Source: Atkinsonella hypoxylon | Lineage: Eukaryota > Ascomycota > Sordariomycetes > Hypocreales > Clavicipitaceae | Assembly: GCA_000729835.1 (NCBI GenBank) | Contig: JFHB01000022.1 | Location: forward strand, 1-64,000 | Direction of reading: 5' to 3' | DNA length: 64,000 nucleotides | Part shown: piece after piece, positions 12,496-25,992 of the stretch | Layout of the letters: each line of letters starts with the position of its first letter | Numbering within the stretch: position 1 is the first letter of the stretch | Translations under genes and position numbers: made by a program | Notes under the pieces: model-generated | Databases searched by the model: none | What the model saw: the letters and a program-made list of their open reading frames with translations, nothing else | Told to the model about the DNA's origin: nothing

Positions 12496-15400
12496 TTAGC
12501 CGGAGAACTGAAACCTAGCAGCCTCTAGCTGGCCCAGCCCGTCTCGAGGAGCGATATTGCGTCGGCGGTAATTAGTCGTAAAGTCCTGCAGTAAAGTTCG
12601 TACATGTCGTAGACCTCCCGCATCACCAGATGAGAGCTTCTCTTTTATCTTCGTGACCAATCGTTGAGCTTCCGGGGCGGTGACAGTTCCTTGAGGTAGA
12701 AGCTCAATGGTGTGAGCCACCCACTCTGTGGTTTCAGCTGGCATGATCTCGAATAGCGCGAGAATGACCCCACTTCCATCTGCAAAGCAATCTCTAGGAA
12801 ACGTAATCATCATGCCGGCCATGGTCTGTTTCACGAGATCGGTGCCATGTGTCATCAAGAGACTTTTAACGATGCGTTTGATCTCGGCAGCTTGCGCCTC
12901 AGGCAGGCTTTCACTAGTCGCAGGATTGTCGCTGCCGTATGACAACAAGTCACGCAGAAAGTGAAGAGTGGATGACAGAGGATCTCTCTGTTCCAAGGTC
13001 AAAGCATAGATAGAAGCCTGAAAGATTGGCACTAATAATGGGGAGGGTATAAGCTTTTGTGGGTAATAAAGAAGAGCATCAATCAAAAGGCGGAAAAAAT
13101 CATCAATTACGTCTGGTAGATCCTTGGGTTGCAAGTCTGCCATCACCCTAAGGAAGGCAGTGGTTTGTGCCTCAAAGAACGTGTAGATGTGCTCCGTGGT
13201 GGCTTGATCCAAATGCTCTCGGTCCTCGGAAAATTCCCGCAAGATAGCTGACGTTACCCACAGAAAACACCCTTCGCGAGAAGTGTTGAAGCTGCTAGCC
13301 AGCTTGTTGGCCATTTCAGGAAGCATTGGGGCCATAGCTGTGCGATAAGACGTGACCATATTGCGCCAGCACCGGCAGATTCGCTCACAAATTGGACTAA
13401 AGTCCAGGAAATTGTCCAAAACGGTAGACAAAATAGGGAAAACCTCTTGCCAGTATTTTACTGCTGGATTTTCCTCCCCAGGGTTCACATACGGCATGAC
13501 GTTCTGAACAAATATGGTGATGAGTTGCAAGTGGTCTACGAAATTTTGGTCAGTTATCAGCCGTGCTGTAGTCCAGAAAATTCTGCTCATTTGCTCGGGA
13601 ATGAAGCTCACCTGCCAACGCCAGTTTGCCTTCCTCGTTTGTAGCTTGATTAGCTTTGGTCATCAACCTCTGAACAAGAGGATCCACGTAAGTCTTGAGC
13701 AGACTGTATGTCTCGGTGACCGGCTGAACCGCAACGACGTTTGCAACACCCTCAGTTATCTCCTCCTTGCTCAAATCCGGGAGTTTGTCTAGAATCTGAT
13801 TGTAGAAAGTTTGCAGCTGCAAAACTTGCGCGCTAAGAAGATGTTTGCAGTCAGTACAGAAGAATTTGAGTGAAAGTGCCGAGGCCCGCAGAATCTCCCT
13901 CGATTCTGTCTGAAAAGATTCAACGATGTAGTTGAACTGTGGTTCTAGGTATTCAGGGTGGGCAGCCGTCCATTCAGTGTACCGTCCAAAGACCATAATT
14001 GTTGCAAAGCGAAGTTTCTCATGGCTGGGGATCTGGACCAATAGAGGCATAAGCTGTGGAAGCACGACGCCTTCGTCTTTATCAACCATCCGACCAAGTG
14101 CTCGCATGGCAAAGAGAGGTGCCTCCAGCTCTTGCCAGTGAGGAACGTTAGGTCCATTCACTTGTCCAGCGTATTTCTGCATCCAAAGCTGAATAGCATT
14201 TAGAACCTTTGTCAGACACTCTGTCATACCCATAACATCGCAGGAATCCTTCAGAGTGTCGCCCATCCGATGACGAAATTCGCGGAACTTCTCTTCCTGC
14301 TCTCGGTCCCCATCGAACAGGTCCACCTCGTTTCCAGAGTCTGGTTTTGGATATTCCAGATGTTTAAGCAAGATGTCGACAAGTTTGGAATAAACATCCA
14401 TGAGTACAACTCTACCCTGAATGTACCGTTCTAAAACGAGATACTGCTTGAGCTCGTACCAGAAGTCGAATGTATGCTCAATGACGTCTCGCTCCACATC
14501 CCGCGCCGCGCATTCGAGAACAGCTTCCACCAACGGTCTGAAGTGGGACGGCTCGCGGGCAATTCCGACGACCCAGCTAGTGGCGGCAGTGGAAAAGACC
14601 TTTGTAAGCGCCTTCAGCTTATCGACGTCTTCGTTTTCGGCTGCCTTCGCAATCTGTGGCTTGAGAGCGGTGATTCGGGGGTACATAGCCTGCACTGCAT
14701 CTTGGCTCTCATCGATATCCCGGGTTTCTCGCAAAATTGTGCATAAGCACTCGGCAGCTTCCGGACCACACTCGTCACTTGATATACCCGTGAAGATTGT
14801 TTCGAGTAAGGGCGAAGTGATGATATTCATAACCGGGACTTCTCGAAGCCAGGAGGTAATGCACTCCATGAGTTGAGGATTGCGTGATGCTTCCGCTACA
14901 TCTGCTAGTGAGCATTCAATGTGGTCATGAAATGCGGGTTAAGGATGCATATGCAATGCAGACGCCGTACCTGAAGACTGTGAGTAGTTGATCAGAAGTT
15001 GCACCACCTGGTCCGTGTTGGATCCCAATAGGACTTGCGTCCGTGCCGAAAGTTCTTCTTCCTATGTTCCAACAATTAGACTTTGGTCCCCATGGTGTAT
15101 TGACGCCGATCGAGTGAGGAAAATGTCGTCGCGAGAAACTTGGTTCCAAGTCGACTGCTTTGCGATCCACGTACAGATAAGGTAATCTTTCGACCTTCAG
15201 TCACTTCTTCGGGCAAAACTCGCAAGAAGTCCAAGATACAAGCATGGCTCCCAGGACTGTCGCTGAGGGATTGCACTACGGAGGGCAGCACGTCATCCCA
15301 GTCCTTCATTTGAATCGCAAGGATGGCCAAACAGACGCAAAGTTGAACTCGAATTGGCTTGGCCCCAGTAGCAAAATGCTTTAGCAGCAGCAGAATTTGA

Positions 15401-15813
15401 TTTCTCAGTGCCGGTAACTCGCTCGGAGGGACTTGAGTAGTAAGATCGTAGGTTATCTGAGGCATGTTAGATTAGATTCCAGGTATAGCAGATGCGAATA
15501 TTTCGGGGAAGTAAACGAAACCTTTCCACGAAGGGTTATGGCTGCAAACAAGGTCGCCTCGGGCTCAGCGTTGGATTGAAGTATCCCTATCAGAGTACCC
15601 CATGAACCTTTCTATAACAAGGTATTGTGTTAGTAAAGACCAACTGAGATTATGCAAACACACTAATGTACTCCGGGCACCCACCGATTTCTGAAATTTC
15701 TCCAAAAATTCGTGGGCTTTGATCTTAGAATCCTTTTGCCCCGTTCGCATTGCCATGACTGCAGCAAGCACATCAGAGGGCGTGAAAGCCACAGGGGCCC
15801 CGTTGGACGCCAT
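12496..15813 (-). CDS. mtr10: Importin-beta family, Mtr10/transportin-SR
   Basis: Karyopherin that imports SR-type RNA-binding proteins into the nucleus and has been linked to tRNA retrograde transport in yeast. Six exons are inferred: 15813-15685, 15611-15522, 15456-15175, 15061-14971, 14901-13612 and 13535-12496. They give 973 residues, the usual size for Mtr10/TNPO3. All junctions restore family-like sequence: LRGK|ITYDL, ITLS|EEELSARTQ and LALA|DHLQL. The N-terminus has the importin-type repeat start (VLAAVMAM...A.EFLEKFQKS). The rest is an alpha-solenoid of HEAT repeats with no catalytic motif, as expected. A TTTACTAAC branch site is visible in intron 1. The gene lies 755 bp downstream of the Fau1 stop in the same orientation, far enough apart for its own promoter. 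Confidence 0.94.
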
Positions 15814-16568
15814 TGTGAGTAAATGATTCGCTCTTCGATAGCGTATAGAGACTTGGATTGCTTAAAACGATGAAGTGTTAAGTCTCGGGAAGAAGGTTGG
15901 GGAAGATATTTGCTTGCGCTTGGAGAACTCAGGTAGACGCTATGCGCGCAGCCGGAAAGCGGCTCTGGTCTTGTGACGCAAAGAAAAAAGCAACAACGAA
16001 GAGAAACATGAAAGGAGATACGTGTATCAAACTTGTAGGTGAGGTGTAATGCAGGAAATGCAGGAAAGACGAGAGGTAGGAACAATGATTGAGGGTTGAA
16101 GGTTCGAGAAAGCGTCAGTTAACTTGTCGTTGCTGCTTGGATGGGCCACGCTACATGGGCGGCAGTGAGACCGGAAACCACTATGGCGGGAGAGTTTTTC
16201 CGGCCCGCCCAAGCCAACATTCAACAGCTAGCGTCATCTTGCAGGAGGTGGAGACGAGAAACGAGAAACATATACTTGCGCTTGTGGCGCGCAATTTTTG
16301 CGACAGAGGCAGAGCATGGAAGTGACTGCTCCATCGCCTCTTTTTCAAAGAGTCGAAGCCTTGCAACTCCAGCTATGAGATGCATTGTGGAATTATGATG
16401 ATTAGCTGGAGGACTGTGCATGTCACAGAGGAGCGATCGCAACTTCGGAGCACATTCGCTGCTCCCGCAATGTCATGGTCGTTATATGTAAAGTGTGTTA
16501 TTTTATATGCAAGCAAACGTGACGCTCCATACACTTGTTTGGGTTGCTGAGCCATATTAACCACTCCT
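15814..16568. promoter_or_regulatory. Promoter region of mtr10 / 3' flank of fau1
   Basis: 755 bp between two minus-strand genes. It should hold the mtr10 promoter and the fau1 terminator. No gene and no element I can name. Confidence 0.45.
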
Positions 16569-17407
16569 TCACCTCGGCATGACACTTTCTGACGATTCTA
16601 TTATGCGGCCATCCCCCAAGACTAGTCCATCAAGTCTTCTGTCGTGCTGTCCCATAGGAACCTGCTCTCCTGGCCCACCCGAGAGAAGCTGTTCAGTGAG
16701 GGCCAGTCCGTAAAACTGAGTTGGTCTCACTTCGTTGTTGGGCGACAAATTCTTGGCCAAGTACCGATTCATAAAATGATCATAGAAGCCTTTCCCATGC
16801 CCAAGCCTCCGAACGGCTCCCGAGCCATCAAAGTCAAAGGCAACACCAGGAAGCAACATGAGATCCAGGCCAGCCAGATAGGAGTGGTGGGCATCAGGGC
16901 CACCCAAGAGATGTTGTCGGTCATGCACCGTAGATGGATCAACACTGGGAATCCCCCAGCGGTCAAGCTGTAAACTTTCGTAATCCTGAACACTCTTCAA
17001 ATGAACCATATCCATAACCCTTGCGGGGGCGTCTGGCAAGTCCGGGGGAGATTTATGGAGATATGGAACAAAGACTTGTTTTCCTGAATCCAAGGCATGT
17101 CGGACAATTGCATCTGTCTGAATTTCTCCCGTGGGCATTGATAGATAAATGCTCACTCTCTTTGCATCCAAATAAGGCTTGAAGCTCTTAAGTGACTCAA
17201 ATATGGTGCGACCTGCACGTGTTAGTGAGTGGATTGGAACCTTGGTAGCTGAGTTGAGCTGAATAATTTTTAAGGGTTTTTTTTTTTTTTTTTTTTCAGT
17301 CTCGTCTTACTCTGTGCTGTGATTGATTCGGCAGGCACGGACGAGAGTCTCTGTTTGACCAAGGTCCGCAGCTGCTGCTTGGCCGCAGTCAACGGGGAAG
17401 AAGCCAT
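16569..17407 (-). CDS. fau1: 5-formyltetrahydrofolate cyclo-ligase
   Basis: ATP-dependent enzyme converting 5-formyl-THF to 5,10-methenyl-THF in one-carbon metabolism. Two exons are inferred, 17407-17311 and 17212-16569 (246 residues, normal for the family). The intron joins ITAQ to SRTIFESLKSF in frame. Diagnostic segments are YLSMPTGEIQTDAIV near the N-terminus, the LDLMLLPGVAFD strand and the nucleotide-binding loop LGHGKGFYDHF. No organelle-targeting peptide is obvious, so a cytosolic location is likely. The intron carries a 20-nt A run on the coding strand (17277-17296). Identification is secure. Confidence 0.95.
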
Positions 17408-18858
17408 TGTTGGACATGAACCGGCGTTGTGGCCGTAGTTATGAGTCAACGTACGGACGTAGTAAACGTCACCTTTGATGCGGTCGTTAGGTGTGACTAG
17501 AGTGTATAAGCTGGTAGGTATCTATCCACGCAGCAGACCCACTTGCTTCCAGTTTCAGTGTGCATAAAAGAAGCGCTAACCATTTTTATCTGCCAAATTT
17601 GCATATAAGTTGATGGATTCTTGTTGAGCATGCACAATTTCCCTCCTCCCCCTCCCCACCCCAGCTTCTTTGCACTGCACTGGCAAGGACTGCGTAAATG
17701 CCTACAATAGGAAAAAATGGCTCTAAAAACATAAATTTTAGCAATACTAGGTGCAAGCTATCAATTCCCTAACACCACAGTGCAAACTTTGCTGTGCAGT
17801 AGACTTTACCCCTAGCTCTTTTCTATAGTCTTAAAAAAATCTAGCGTTCCCGATAGTATAAAGTAGCCGGCTTACACAACCACACATATAACTCGTACTG
17901 AATAAAAACAGGTTTACGTTTGTACCGGTTCGTGGACCAGGGCCTCATGTTGCATTGACGCTCAAGCTAATTCGCTTCTTTCTGCTATTAGGAAGGTCTA
18001 CGGGAATAGAGCACCAGTATACTTAAAAATGTGATTATCAACTTAATCAATTCTTTCTATAGAAAGAGGAAGCTGCAGATATAACCCCAACTCTTTTATG
18101 CAGATGCTTTAGGCATTATGATGTTATGCACAGAGTCTTTATAGGCCAATCTGGCAAGCGGTCACAAAGGCCTGCATATGTTGAGCAAGTAACTACTCCG
18201 CACGCGACTTCGGCAGTAGTTTTAGGTCCGGACATACTACCAAGTCACACTGGACTGCCGCATATGCTGCGCATCTGCCAGACTCGAATCTATGCCTCAT
18301 CATCGTCATCAGTAATATAGCCTGACGATTTGATGCAGTTCGCTCCATCAACAAGAGCCAGCTCCTTCAATTCATCGGCAACGACCAGGTTGGGTGCGCA
18401 ACACCGGTGGCTGGGCCAAATATGCATAACTCAAAACTCACGGACCTAACAAAGCAAGGGTCTTGTCGACACTAATGACGGGACTGGCCGTCTTTCAACC
18501 ACCATGATCCATTAATGTATCATCCAACCCCTGCCAGCCTATGCCTGGATTATTAATTAGACTTGTTTATCCAGCTATCAGACCATTCTCGTTGCGCTAC
18601 GAGTGATGTGTCCAGTACTCCATACCATACCCTCTCTTTTTATTGTCACAATGGCGCACCTAGAATAACACACCAACGTCCCGTAGATCGTTGCAATAAG
18701 AGGAAGCTTTCTCGTCTGTTCTCACGATATTTTGGTAGCCGCCAGTCGCTGCGTTTGCACTTGTGACCCCGTCAGCCCTCTTTCCACAGAAGTAACAGAG
18801 ACAGCAGATACGCCCTCGGTGCATCGCGTTCTGGCCCGCCTTTTGCTTTTGCCCCGCC
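17408..18858. other. Divergent intergenic region, AT-rich core
   Basis: 1.45 kb between the divergent fau1 and OPT genes. The part from about 17570 to 18110 is AT-rich with few open frames, which could reflect RIP-mutated repeat remnants, though no parent element is visible. The final 250 bp before 18859 are pyrimidine-rich and probably form the OPT leader. Confidence 0.45.
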
Positions 18859-21800
18859 ATGGGCCGGGACTCCAAGTCCACCATCTCCTCGTCCTCCGCT
18901 GCCGCCGTCTCTTCGTCCAGATCCACGACCAGCCCGTCTTCTGCTGCCTCCCTGCCTGCCGAAACGAGGGTGTCCGACTCCCAGTTGCAGGAGCAAGACG
19001 TACCTCTCCAGACTCTCCAGACCAAAGGACCTGCATCGCCCTCTATAACACGATCCACTCGTTCGATATCTTCGTCTATCCCCCCGCTGCCGGCGAGGAG
19101 CACCAGCTCGACTACAGAGGCTTCTCACGCCGCCGCTGTGCTTTGCCCGGCGCGTCCTTTGTCTGGTCATGATTCTGCCTCGCGGAGCCTCCACGAGGCA
19201 ATAATTGACCCGCAATCAGGCTTGCGCAACAACACGCAGCACCTCGATGCTGATGACATGACATCCAAGACGACACCAATTCTGCGTGCTGTTCATGGTT
19301 CTCGCCCCAATTCTTCTCCGTACGGTTCTGTCACTGCGTCTCGGGACACCTCGCCTATAAGCCGAAAATCTGTTGAAGATGACACCCACCGACTTCGTCA
19401 GGTCAGCTCCCACACTCGAATTCACCGAAGCTTAAGTGCCAGACGGCCTATGACAACATCCAGACAGCCAAGGCGGCGGTCCGAAGACTTAGATGGGGCC
19501 GCATTGGTGTCTGGCCTAGACGGACGATTTGGCTTGGCAGAGGCCCCTCTCGCTAGTGAGCTGGTAGGAACTGACAAAGAAGACGAGATTACGGACTCAG
19601 AGCACGGGCCTTTGCTCGACGACGAGGATGACGAAGGAGAAGACGACAACGAAAACGAGTGCGGTACTGGCGCATCAAACGCGTACCCCGAGGAGAACTC
19701 CCCTCACGAACTAGTTCGTGCGTCTGTACCACCGACAGACAATACAGCATTGTCAATCAACACCCCTCGCATGTGGTGTCTGTCGGTCCTGTTCTCAGTT
19801 CTCGGCTCGTCCACGAATCTATTCTTTTCCTTGCGATATCCAAGCGTGGCTATTACTCCCGTGATAGCCTTACTACTAGTCCATCCGCTAGGACTCTTGT
19901 GGGACATGGTATTAAAACGGCCAGATGACCCAAAGGAAGTGTTCGTCGATGGAGTTCGCACAACGACCGACCGTGGTGACCTGTCAGAGCGGAGGAAACG
20001 TCAACCCCCGTGGCGATTATGGTTGGCGCAAGGAAACTGGAACGAAAAAGAACATACCTGCGTTTATGTCAGCAGCAACGTTGCCTTTGGCTTCGCCTTT
20101 GCTACAGATGTCATTGTCGAGCAGACGCAGTTTTACAACCAGCCTGCGCCGATCACGTACCAGTTACTACTGACCATCTCGACCCAGATCTTAGGCTATG
20201 GCTTCGCGGGCATGGCACGTCAATTTCTCGTCCGCCCAAGCGGTATGATTTGGCCTGGCACTCTCATGTCTGCCGCCATGTTTTCCACCTTGCACAAAGA
20301 AGACAACAAACCTGCCAATGGGTGGACGATTAGCCGCTGGAAGTTCTTCTACATCGTATGGATAGGCGCATTCGCCTTCTACTTCCTGCCGGGGCTATTC
20401 ATGCCTGCACTCAGCTACTTCAGTGTCGTCACCTGGTTTGCGCCAAAAAACGTCGTCATTGCCAATCTGTTCGGTGTCGCATCCGGCCTGGGCCTGTTTC
20501 CCATGACCTTCGACTGGGCGCAAATCACATATGTCGGAAACCCTCTCCTCGTGCCGTTCTGGGCCGCCATGAACGTCATTGGCGGTCTCGCCATCGTCAT
20601 GTGGATCATCGCACCCATATTCTACTATGCCAACGTCCTGTATACCTCGTACCTACCCATACTGTCGACCGGAGTCTTTGACAACACTGGTCACATCTAC
20701 AACGTCAGCAGGATCCTGACTCCAAACTTTCTCTTTGACAGAGAGGCCTACAAGTCCTACAGCAGAGTCTTCCTCCCCGTGACGTACATGCTCAGTTACG
20801 GCATACAGTTCGCCGGACTGGCTGCCCTTCTCACCCATACCTTCTGCTGGCATGGAAGGGATATCTGGCGCACGTGGAAGAAATCAATGCAAGAAGTGCA
20901 GCAGGATGGAAAACCTACGTACCACCCCGTTTCTGAATTTCAATCACGGGAAGCCATGTCGTCTACCGGTAGGCCTAGAAGCGAGAACGACAACTACAGA
21001 CGCATGTCGGCGTCGACGTCTAATATAAACAATCCAATTAGTCACGAGGATATCCATTGTCGATTGATGGGTCGATACAAAGATGCGCCCATCACGTGGT
21101 ATCTTGTTACTTTTGCTTCCATGGCGGCTATTGGCATGTTTCTTGTCGAGTAGTACGTCAATCTTACACAATCTCCTTTTCCTTTTCCATTTATATGCCC
21201 ATCTTGATGCTAACGCCGCGAATCCACAGCTACCCCGTCCATCTACCATGGTACGGTCTCCTCCTGTCCCTCGCCATCGGAGCCATCTTCTTTATTCCCA
21301 ATGGCATCATCATGGCCGTCACCAACCAACACAGCAGCATCTACCTCATCTGTCAACTCATCTGCGGCGTCTTATTCCCCGGCCGTCCCATAGCCAACAT
21401 GGTCTTCGTCACATACGGCTACATCTCGTCCGCACAAGGCATCAAATTCGCATCTGATCTCAAACTAGGCCACTATATGAAGATTCCCCCTCGCACCATG
21501 TTTCTCGTCCAAGTCGTCGCCACGCTCGTATCCTCCGTTACCCAGATCGGCGTTCTAAACTGGATGTTCGCCAACGTAAAGGGCATATGCACCGCCGAAG
21601 CGCTCAACGGCTTCACCTGCCCCATTGCCCGCGTCCACTTCAACGGCTCCATCCTATGGGGTGTCGTCGGGCCAGGTGAATTTTTCGGCCCCGGCGCCAT
21701 CTACCGCTCTCTCGTCTGGTGTTTCCCGCTCGGTGCTCTTCTCCCCATCCCGCTCTGGCTGTACGCGCGGAACAAGCGGCGCAGCATCATCCGCAAGGTC

Positions 21801-22133
21801 AATCTCCCCGTCATATTTGGCGCCATGGCATGGATCCCTCCGGCCACGGGCCTCAACTTCTCTGTCTGGGCTGTGGTATGCTACGTCTTCAACTACGTCG
21901 TTAAACGACGTGCCAATGCCTGGTGGGGCAAATATACCATGACCCTCAGCGCAGCTCTCGACTCCGGCCTCGCATTCGGCATTGTCGTTGTCTTCTTTGG
22001 ATTTCTGTACCCTGGGTGGATGAAGCATTTCAAGTGGTGGGGGACGGAGGTTTACAAGCAGGGCTGCGATTGGCAGGCTTGTAGTTTTCGACAAGTACCA
22101 GAGGGGCAAACCATTGGTCCGGATCTATGGTGA
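18859..22133 (+). CDS. OPT-family oligopeptide transporter
   Basis: Proton-coupled plasma-membrane (or endosomal) uptake of small peptides or related metal or glutathione conjugates. Two exons, 18859-21152 and 21230-22133, give 1,065 residues; the intron splits a Tyr codon and restores FLVEYYPVHLPWYG. The first roughly 295 residues are Ser/Thr-rich then strongly acidic (near 250-270) and predicted disordered. The membrane domain begins around PRMWCLSVLFSVLGSSTN and carries OPT hallmarks such as YPSVAITPVIALLL, GMIWPGTLMSAAMFSTLH and KIPPRTMF. The protein is longer than typical OPTs (700-900 aa) because of the N-terminal extension. The substrate cannot be deduced. The next gene (Rpn1) is convergent, 484 bp away. 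Confidence 0.93.
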
Positions 22134-22617
22134 ACGGGGAAAGGCAACATAATTTCAATGTATATATGGCATCCATGTAATTGAAGCATTTTGCGTGTTT
22201 TGGATCCGTCCATCACTGAAGGCATATATATTTTTGAAACTAGGATGTGAGATTTTGGATAGAGCATTGCATTCGGTTAGAGTCAGCTGTCCATCTTTGT
22301 CATGGCTTAACGAACAAACCCAGAAATGAAAACAAAGTATAAAATAAAAGGGAAACAAAAAAGAGAAAATGCAACATGTCGCCACCTGCATCATATACCT
22401 CGTCAACACCACAAAGCACACCCAATTTTATAGACTATCTTTATTCATGGCCATCTATGAATGCATAACAATTCCCGAGGATTTGCTGTGTCATTTGCAG
22501 CTATTACTACTATACAGTGAATCAGCGATTCTTGCAAGGTCGGACGCCAGCTGAGTTGCTGTTGGCTCAGCGCCCTGCATCCTTGAAACTTCTTCTTGCC
22601 AACCACTTATGATCCAT
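22134..22617. other. Convergent 3' intergenic region (OPT / rpn1)
   Basis: 484 bp of AT-rich DNA between two stop codons. It contains AATAAA-like stretches (for example ATAAAATAAAAG near 22338) and probably holds both polyadenylation regions. Confidence 0.5.
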
Positions 22618-25506
22618 CTATTGGCCCGCCTCCCAATCTGGGTTCTAATAAGTCTGTTAGCAATTCATGTTGACGGCAGGGAGAAAGCAGACTATCATCT
22701 CACCTTTCTCAAAATCACAAGACCTTCCAATGTACTATTTAGACTGATATACTCTTCATCCTCAAGCTCGGCCCTCTCGCCATGTCCTAGCAATACAGGT
22801 GTGCTTTGAGTCTGCCATCCTGTAATAGTTTTGGGCCGACCAGCTTGTCCAACAACATCGACAGCCTGTCCCACTCGAACATTGACCTTCAGGGGTCTGA
22901 GCTGGTCATCAATAGTGACAAGGAAGCGAGGGTGCATGGCTGTAACGAGGAAATACAAGAGATAATGGGAGGTTGACGTAATGAACTCTTTGGGGTCGAT
23001 CAAGGCCACCATAGTCGCTAGCAGACCAGCAGTAGACACTTGGGAAAGAACTTGACGATCGGTGTGGAAAGGGTTAATGGACAGAGTACCCTTGCCCATG
23101 TGCAACAGCCCCTGGGCAATTCTGACCATGAATAAGGCGTCTTGGTCGCGGTGGTAGTAGCTGGCCAGTTGTCTAAGCAGCTGTGCCAAACGGGCATTGT
23201 TGGTTCCCGCGCCAAGCATTCCCATGGCAAAGATGGCATTGATGGCAACCTCGGGGTCGTTATCATGACTGTACCTTGACAGCGTGTCGTAAACTTTCAT
23301 CTGTGGATTGCTAGGGCTGATGAGGCCCATAGCCAACGGAACGGCCTTGCGAATATTAGCCTCTCCGTAGTGCATGAGATGTCCAAACTGTCGCAACACC
23401 ATCTCCTGGCCAATGTCTTCTCCCATAGCCACCAGGGCGATTCCAATAACCGCATAAGCCTGTAGCAGCTCATCACCCTTCTTATCCTCCGTTTCTTCTT
23501 GATGCTCATTGCAAATGTGTAAGAGCTGTTGAATCTTCAGTACTGCTCCGGTGCCAGCCCACGCACAAATTTCAGCAAGGACGGCCGTAGGTTTGGCCAT
23601 TGGGTGGTCCACAGCCTTGAGGGTTTCTAAGATAACGTCCACCTCTTCTTGTCGTCCAAAGTACAGTAAGCCCAGCCCAAGGGCTAGAAATCTCGTCCAT
23701 TTGTCAGTAAGTTGATTTTTGCGCTCATCGTCCATCAGAGTCGTGACGATGGCTTCTGTAACCTCCGGATGTGAAGACCCGACGAAAACCAACCCGCAAG
23801 AGAGGGCAGCCATGGCAGAGATCTGCATGTCTTGAGATGCGTCGCCAATTATGGGCAACAAAAGCTCGAGCAAATCTTCCTTGTTCGAACCGGCATAGGA
23901 CAGACCAAGACCCATGATACAGGCGGTACGAACAGTAGGGTTCGAGTGGTGAAGCTTCTCGGAATCTCCAAGTAGAGCAAGAGCTGGCTCGGAGTCAATC
24001 CGAACACCCGAGTTCATGATTCCAATGGCCAGCATGGCTCCAGCCGAGATTTCAGGCTCGGATGAGTATGTGTACCTATCGATCTTATCCAGTCCATTCT
24101 CAATGTCCCAAAGCATAAGCATTCCCATAGATGCGACTGTAGACATCATACCGTCTGCTTTCGTTTTCCACACCCAACTCTCCTTTTCACCGTCCACCAG
24201 CATCATCTTGTCATTGCCAAATCCAGCATTCACAAAGGCATTGACGAACGCAGCGGCTAAATTATGTCTTGCTGAGTCTAGATTAGTCATGCCAGCAACC
24301 CGGCTGCTTTCGAGGTGACTCTTGTAGATATCCTCGGTGGTCTTAGGTTCCAGTATGTTCAGCTCTTTTCCAAGCGCCTTGAAATGATCCGACAACTTAA
24401 GATTCGACAAACATTCCACAGTCTCTTGTTCATCTTCGCTTTCTTCCGTTAAATCAAGCAATATTCTTTGTCGAGCTACCAAGAAAGCTAGCTGTTTTTT
24501 CAAGACTGGATCCTCGGCTTTATCAAAATCGGCTCTGATCAGCTCGACGTCATGCAAACGAATTGCCAGAACAATTGCCTGTGTGAATTGCTTATACTCC
24601 ACATATATGTTGTGCGCGGTGCGAAGGAAAGTTTCGTTGTCTGGATATGTGAGCAGGTTGACCATGCTGACCATGTACAGGCATACTCTGGGATATGTGT
24701 TCACGTCCACGAACTTGGGGATCTGTTCGATGATCTCGAGTTCGCTCATTAAATCGACTGCATCTGCTTCCGCATTACTTTTGATGAATTGAGGTACGAG
24801 GACTAGAGCAAGGTCGATCAGCTCCGCAGCCGGCTCATCAGCTGTAATCCTCTTGACATAAACTTCACCTATCTCCAAGGCGAGATGCCGCACGTATTCG
24901 TGGCCCCAGGATGAGATGTCAGACGTCGGCGCTAGGAGTCTGTACTTGAGTGTGTCCTGTCGGTCTTCATCTAGGAACGTCATACCGATGACGGACAAAA
25001 CGTCTGCTAATGATGTCTTGTTCTCGCCGACAGGCCAGTCTTCATACAGCTTTGTCAGTGTCTCGTAATGTGGTCGGAGAAATTTTAACGGCTTTGGCAC
25101 AGCCGTCATCGAAGACGTCGAGGTCTTTATCGAGGTTTTCATTGCCTCCAGCGCCGCCTTATGCAGCTCAATGTTTGATTCCTGTGTTCGCTTGGTGTCA
25201 GCATGTGCCTTTGGTGCGATAGACTGATGATTTCTGACGATTGAAATACTAACAGTCAGCCGTTCAACTATCACGTCCAACTCGTTCTTGAGCTGCTGGT
25301 CCTCCTCGCTGAGCTCTTCTTCGGCGGCTGTCAAGGATTTAGCACGTCGCGTATTAGATCTCATTTTCGAAGCTGAGCCAGGACTTACCATCCTTCTTTT
25401 CGTCTTCCTTCCTGCCATTCAACACAGGTTTCTCCTCCTTTGAGTCATCGACGGCCTTGCCCTTGCCTTTGTCTACTGCCTTTGCCGCATCGCCGTCTTG
25501 AGCCAT
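22618..25506 (-). CDS. rpn1: 26S proteasome regulatory subunit Rpn1
   Basis: Scaffold of the 19S base; docks ubiquitin-like shuttle proteins and Ubp6. Three exons are inferred: 25506-25389, 25327-22704 and 22644-22618 (922 residues). The N-terminus is Lys/Asp/Glu-rich (MAQDGDAAKAVDKGKGKA). Intron 1 joins EKKD to AAEEELSEEDQQLKNELD. The middle carries alternating proteasome/cyclosome repeats with Gly-Leu/Gly-Met turns (for example AIGIMNSG, MGLGLSYAGSN, ALGLGLLYFG, AMGMLGAGTNN). The last exon is only 27 nt and encodes NPDWEAGQ, completing the family-typical EGLVILRKNPD ending. The continuous reading frame alone would have given a false VR stop. Divergent promoter shared with RIO2, consistent with two growth genes. 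Confidence 0.96.
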
Positions 25507-25992
25507 GTTGCGCCCTGAATGAAGCTTCTACAACAGAGAGCTGATATTCTAAGAAACAAACAAAAAAGATGCAAGATGACGGCAAAGACGACGAGTATGG
25601 GGATGTGACCTAGACGCAAATGCCAGATGCGGAATGGCAATGCCGTAACTGCTGATGGTGGATGAAGCTGATAGGTTATGGCCGTCAGTCAAAAGCTCCA
25701 TGGGTGCTGTAGCTCCGATTACGTGAACGCTGTCGCCTGGCAGTTGCGGCGCTCAAACCAAGTAAATTCGGTCACGTGCTGTGGCCGCTCTTCCAGCCGA
25801 AGGTTAATAATCAGCTGTGGAGTACTCCGTACTATTAGATCTTCGGATGATTTCATCTTCACTTAAACCACCCCACCAGAAAAATGTTATCACAAAGGTG
25901 TCGTACACCCCACGTTCAGGAAACACAATTGCACGGCAGTATCTGCTATACGCTCTGATTACAATATTCAACTCACTTGCTAACCTGTCAAG
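25507..25992. promoter_or_regulatory. Bidirectional promoter rpn1/rio2
   Basis: 486 bp separate the two divergent start codons. It contains one copy of TACTCCGTA (25823-25831). Shared regulation is inferred from geometry only. Confidence 0.6.
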
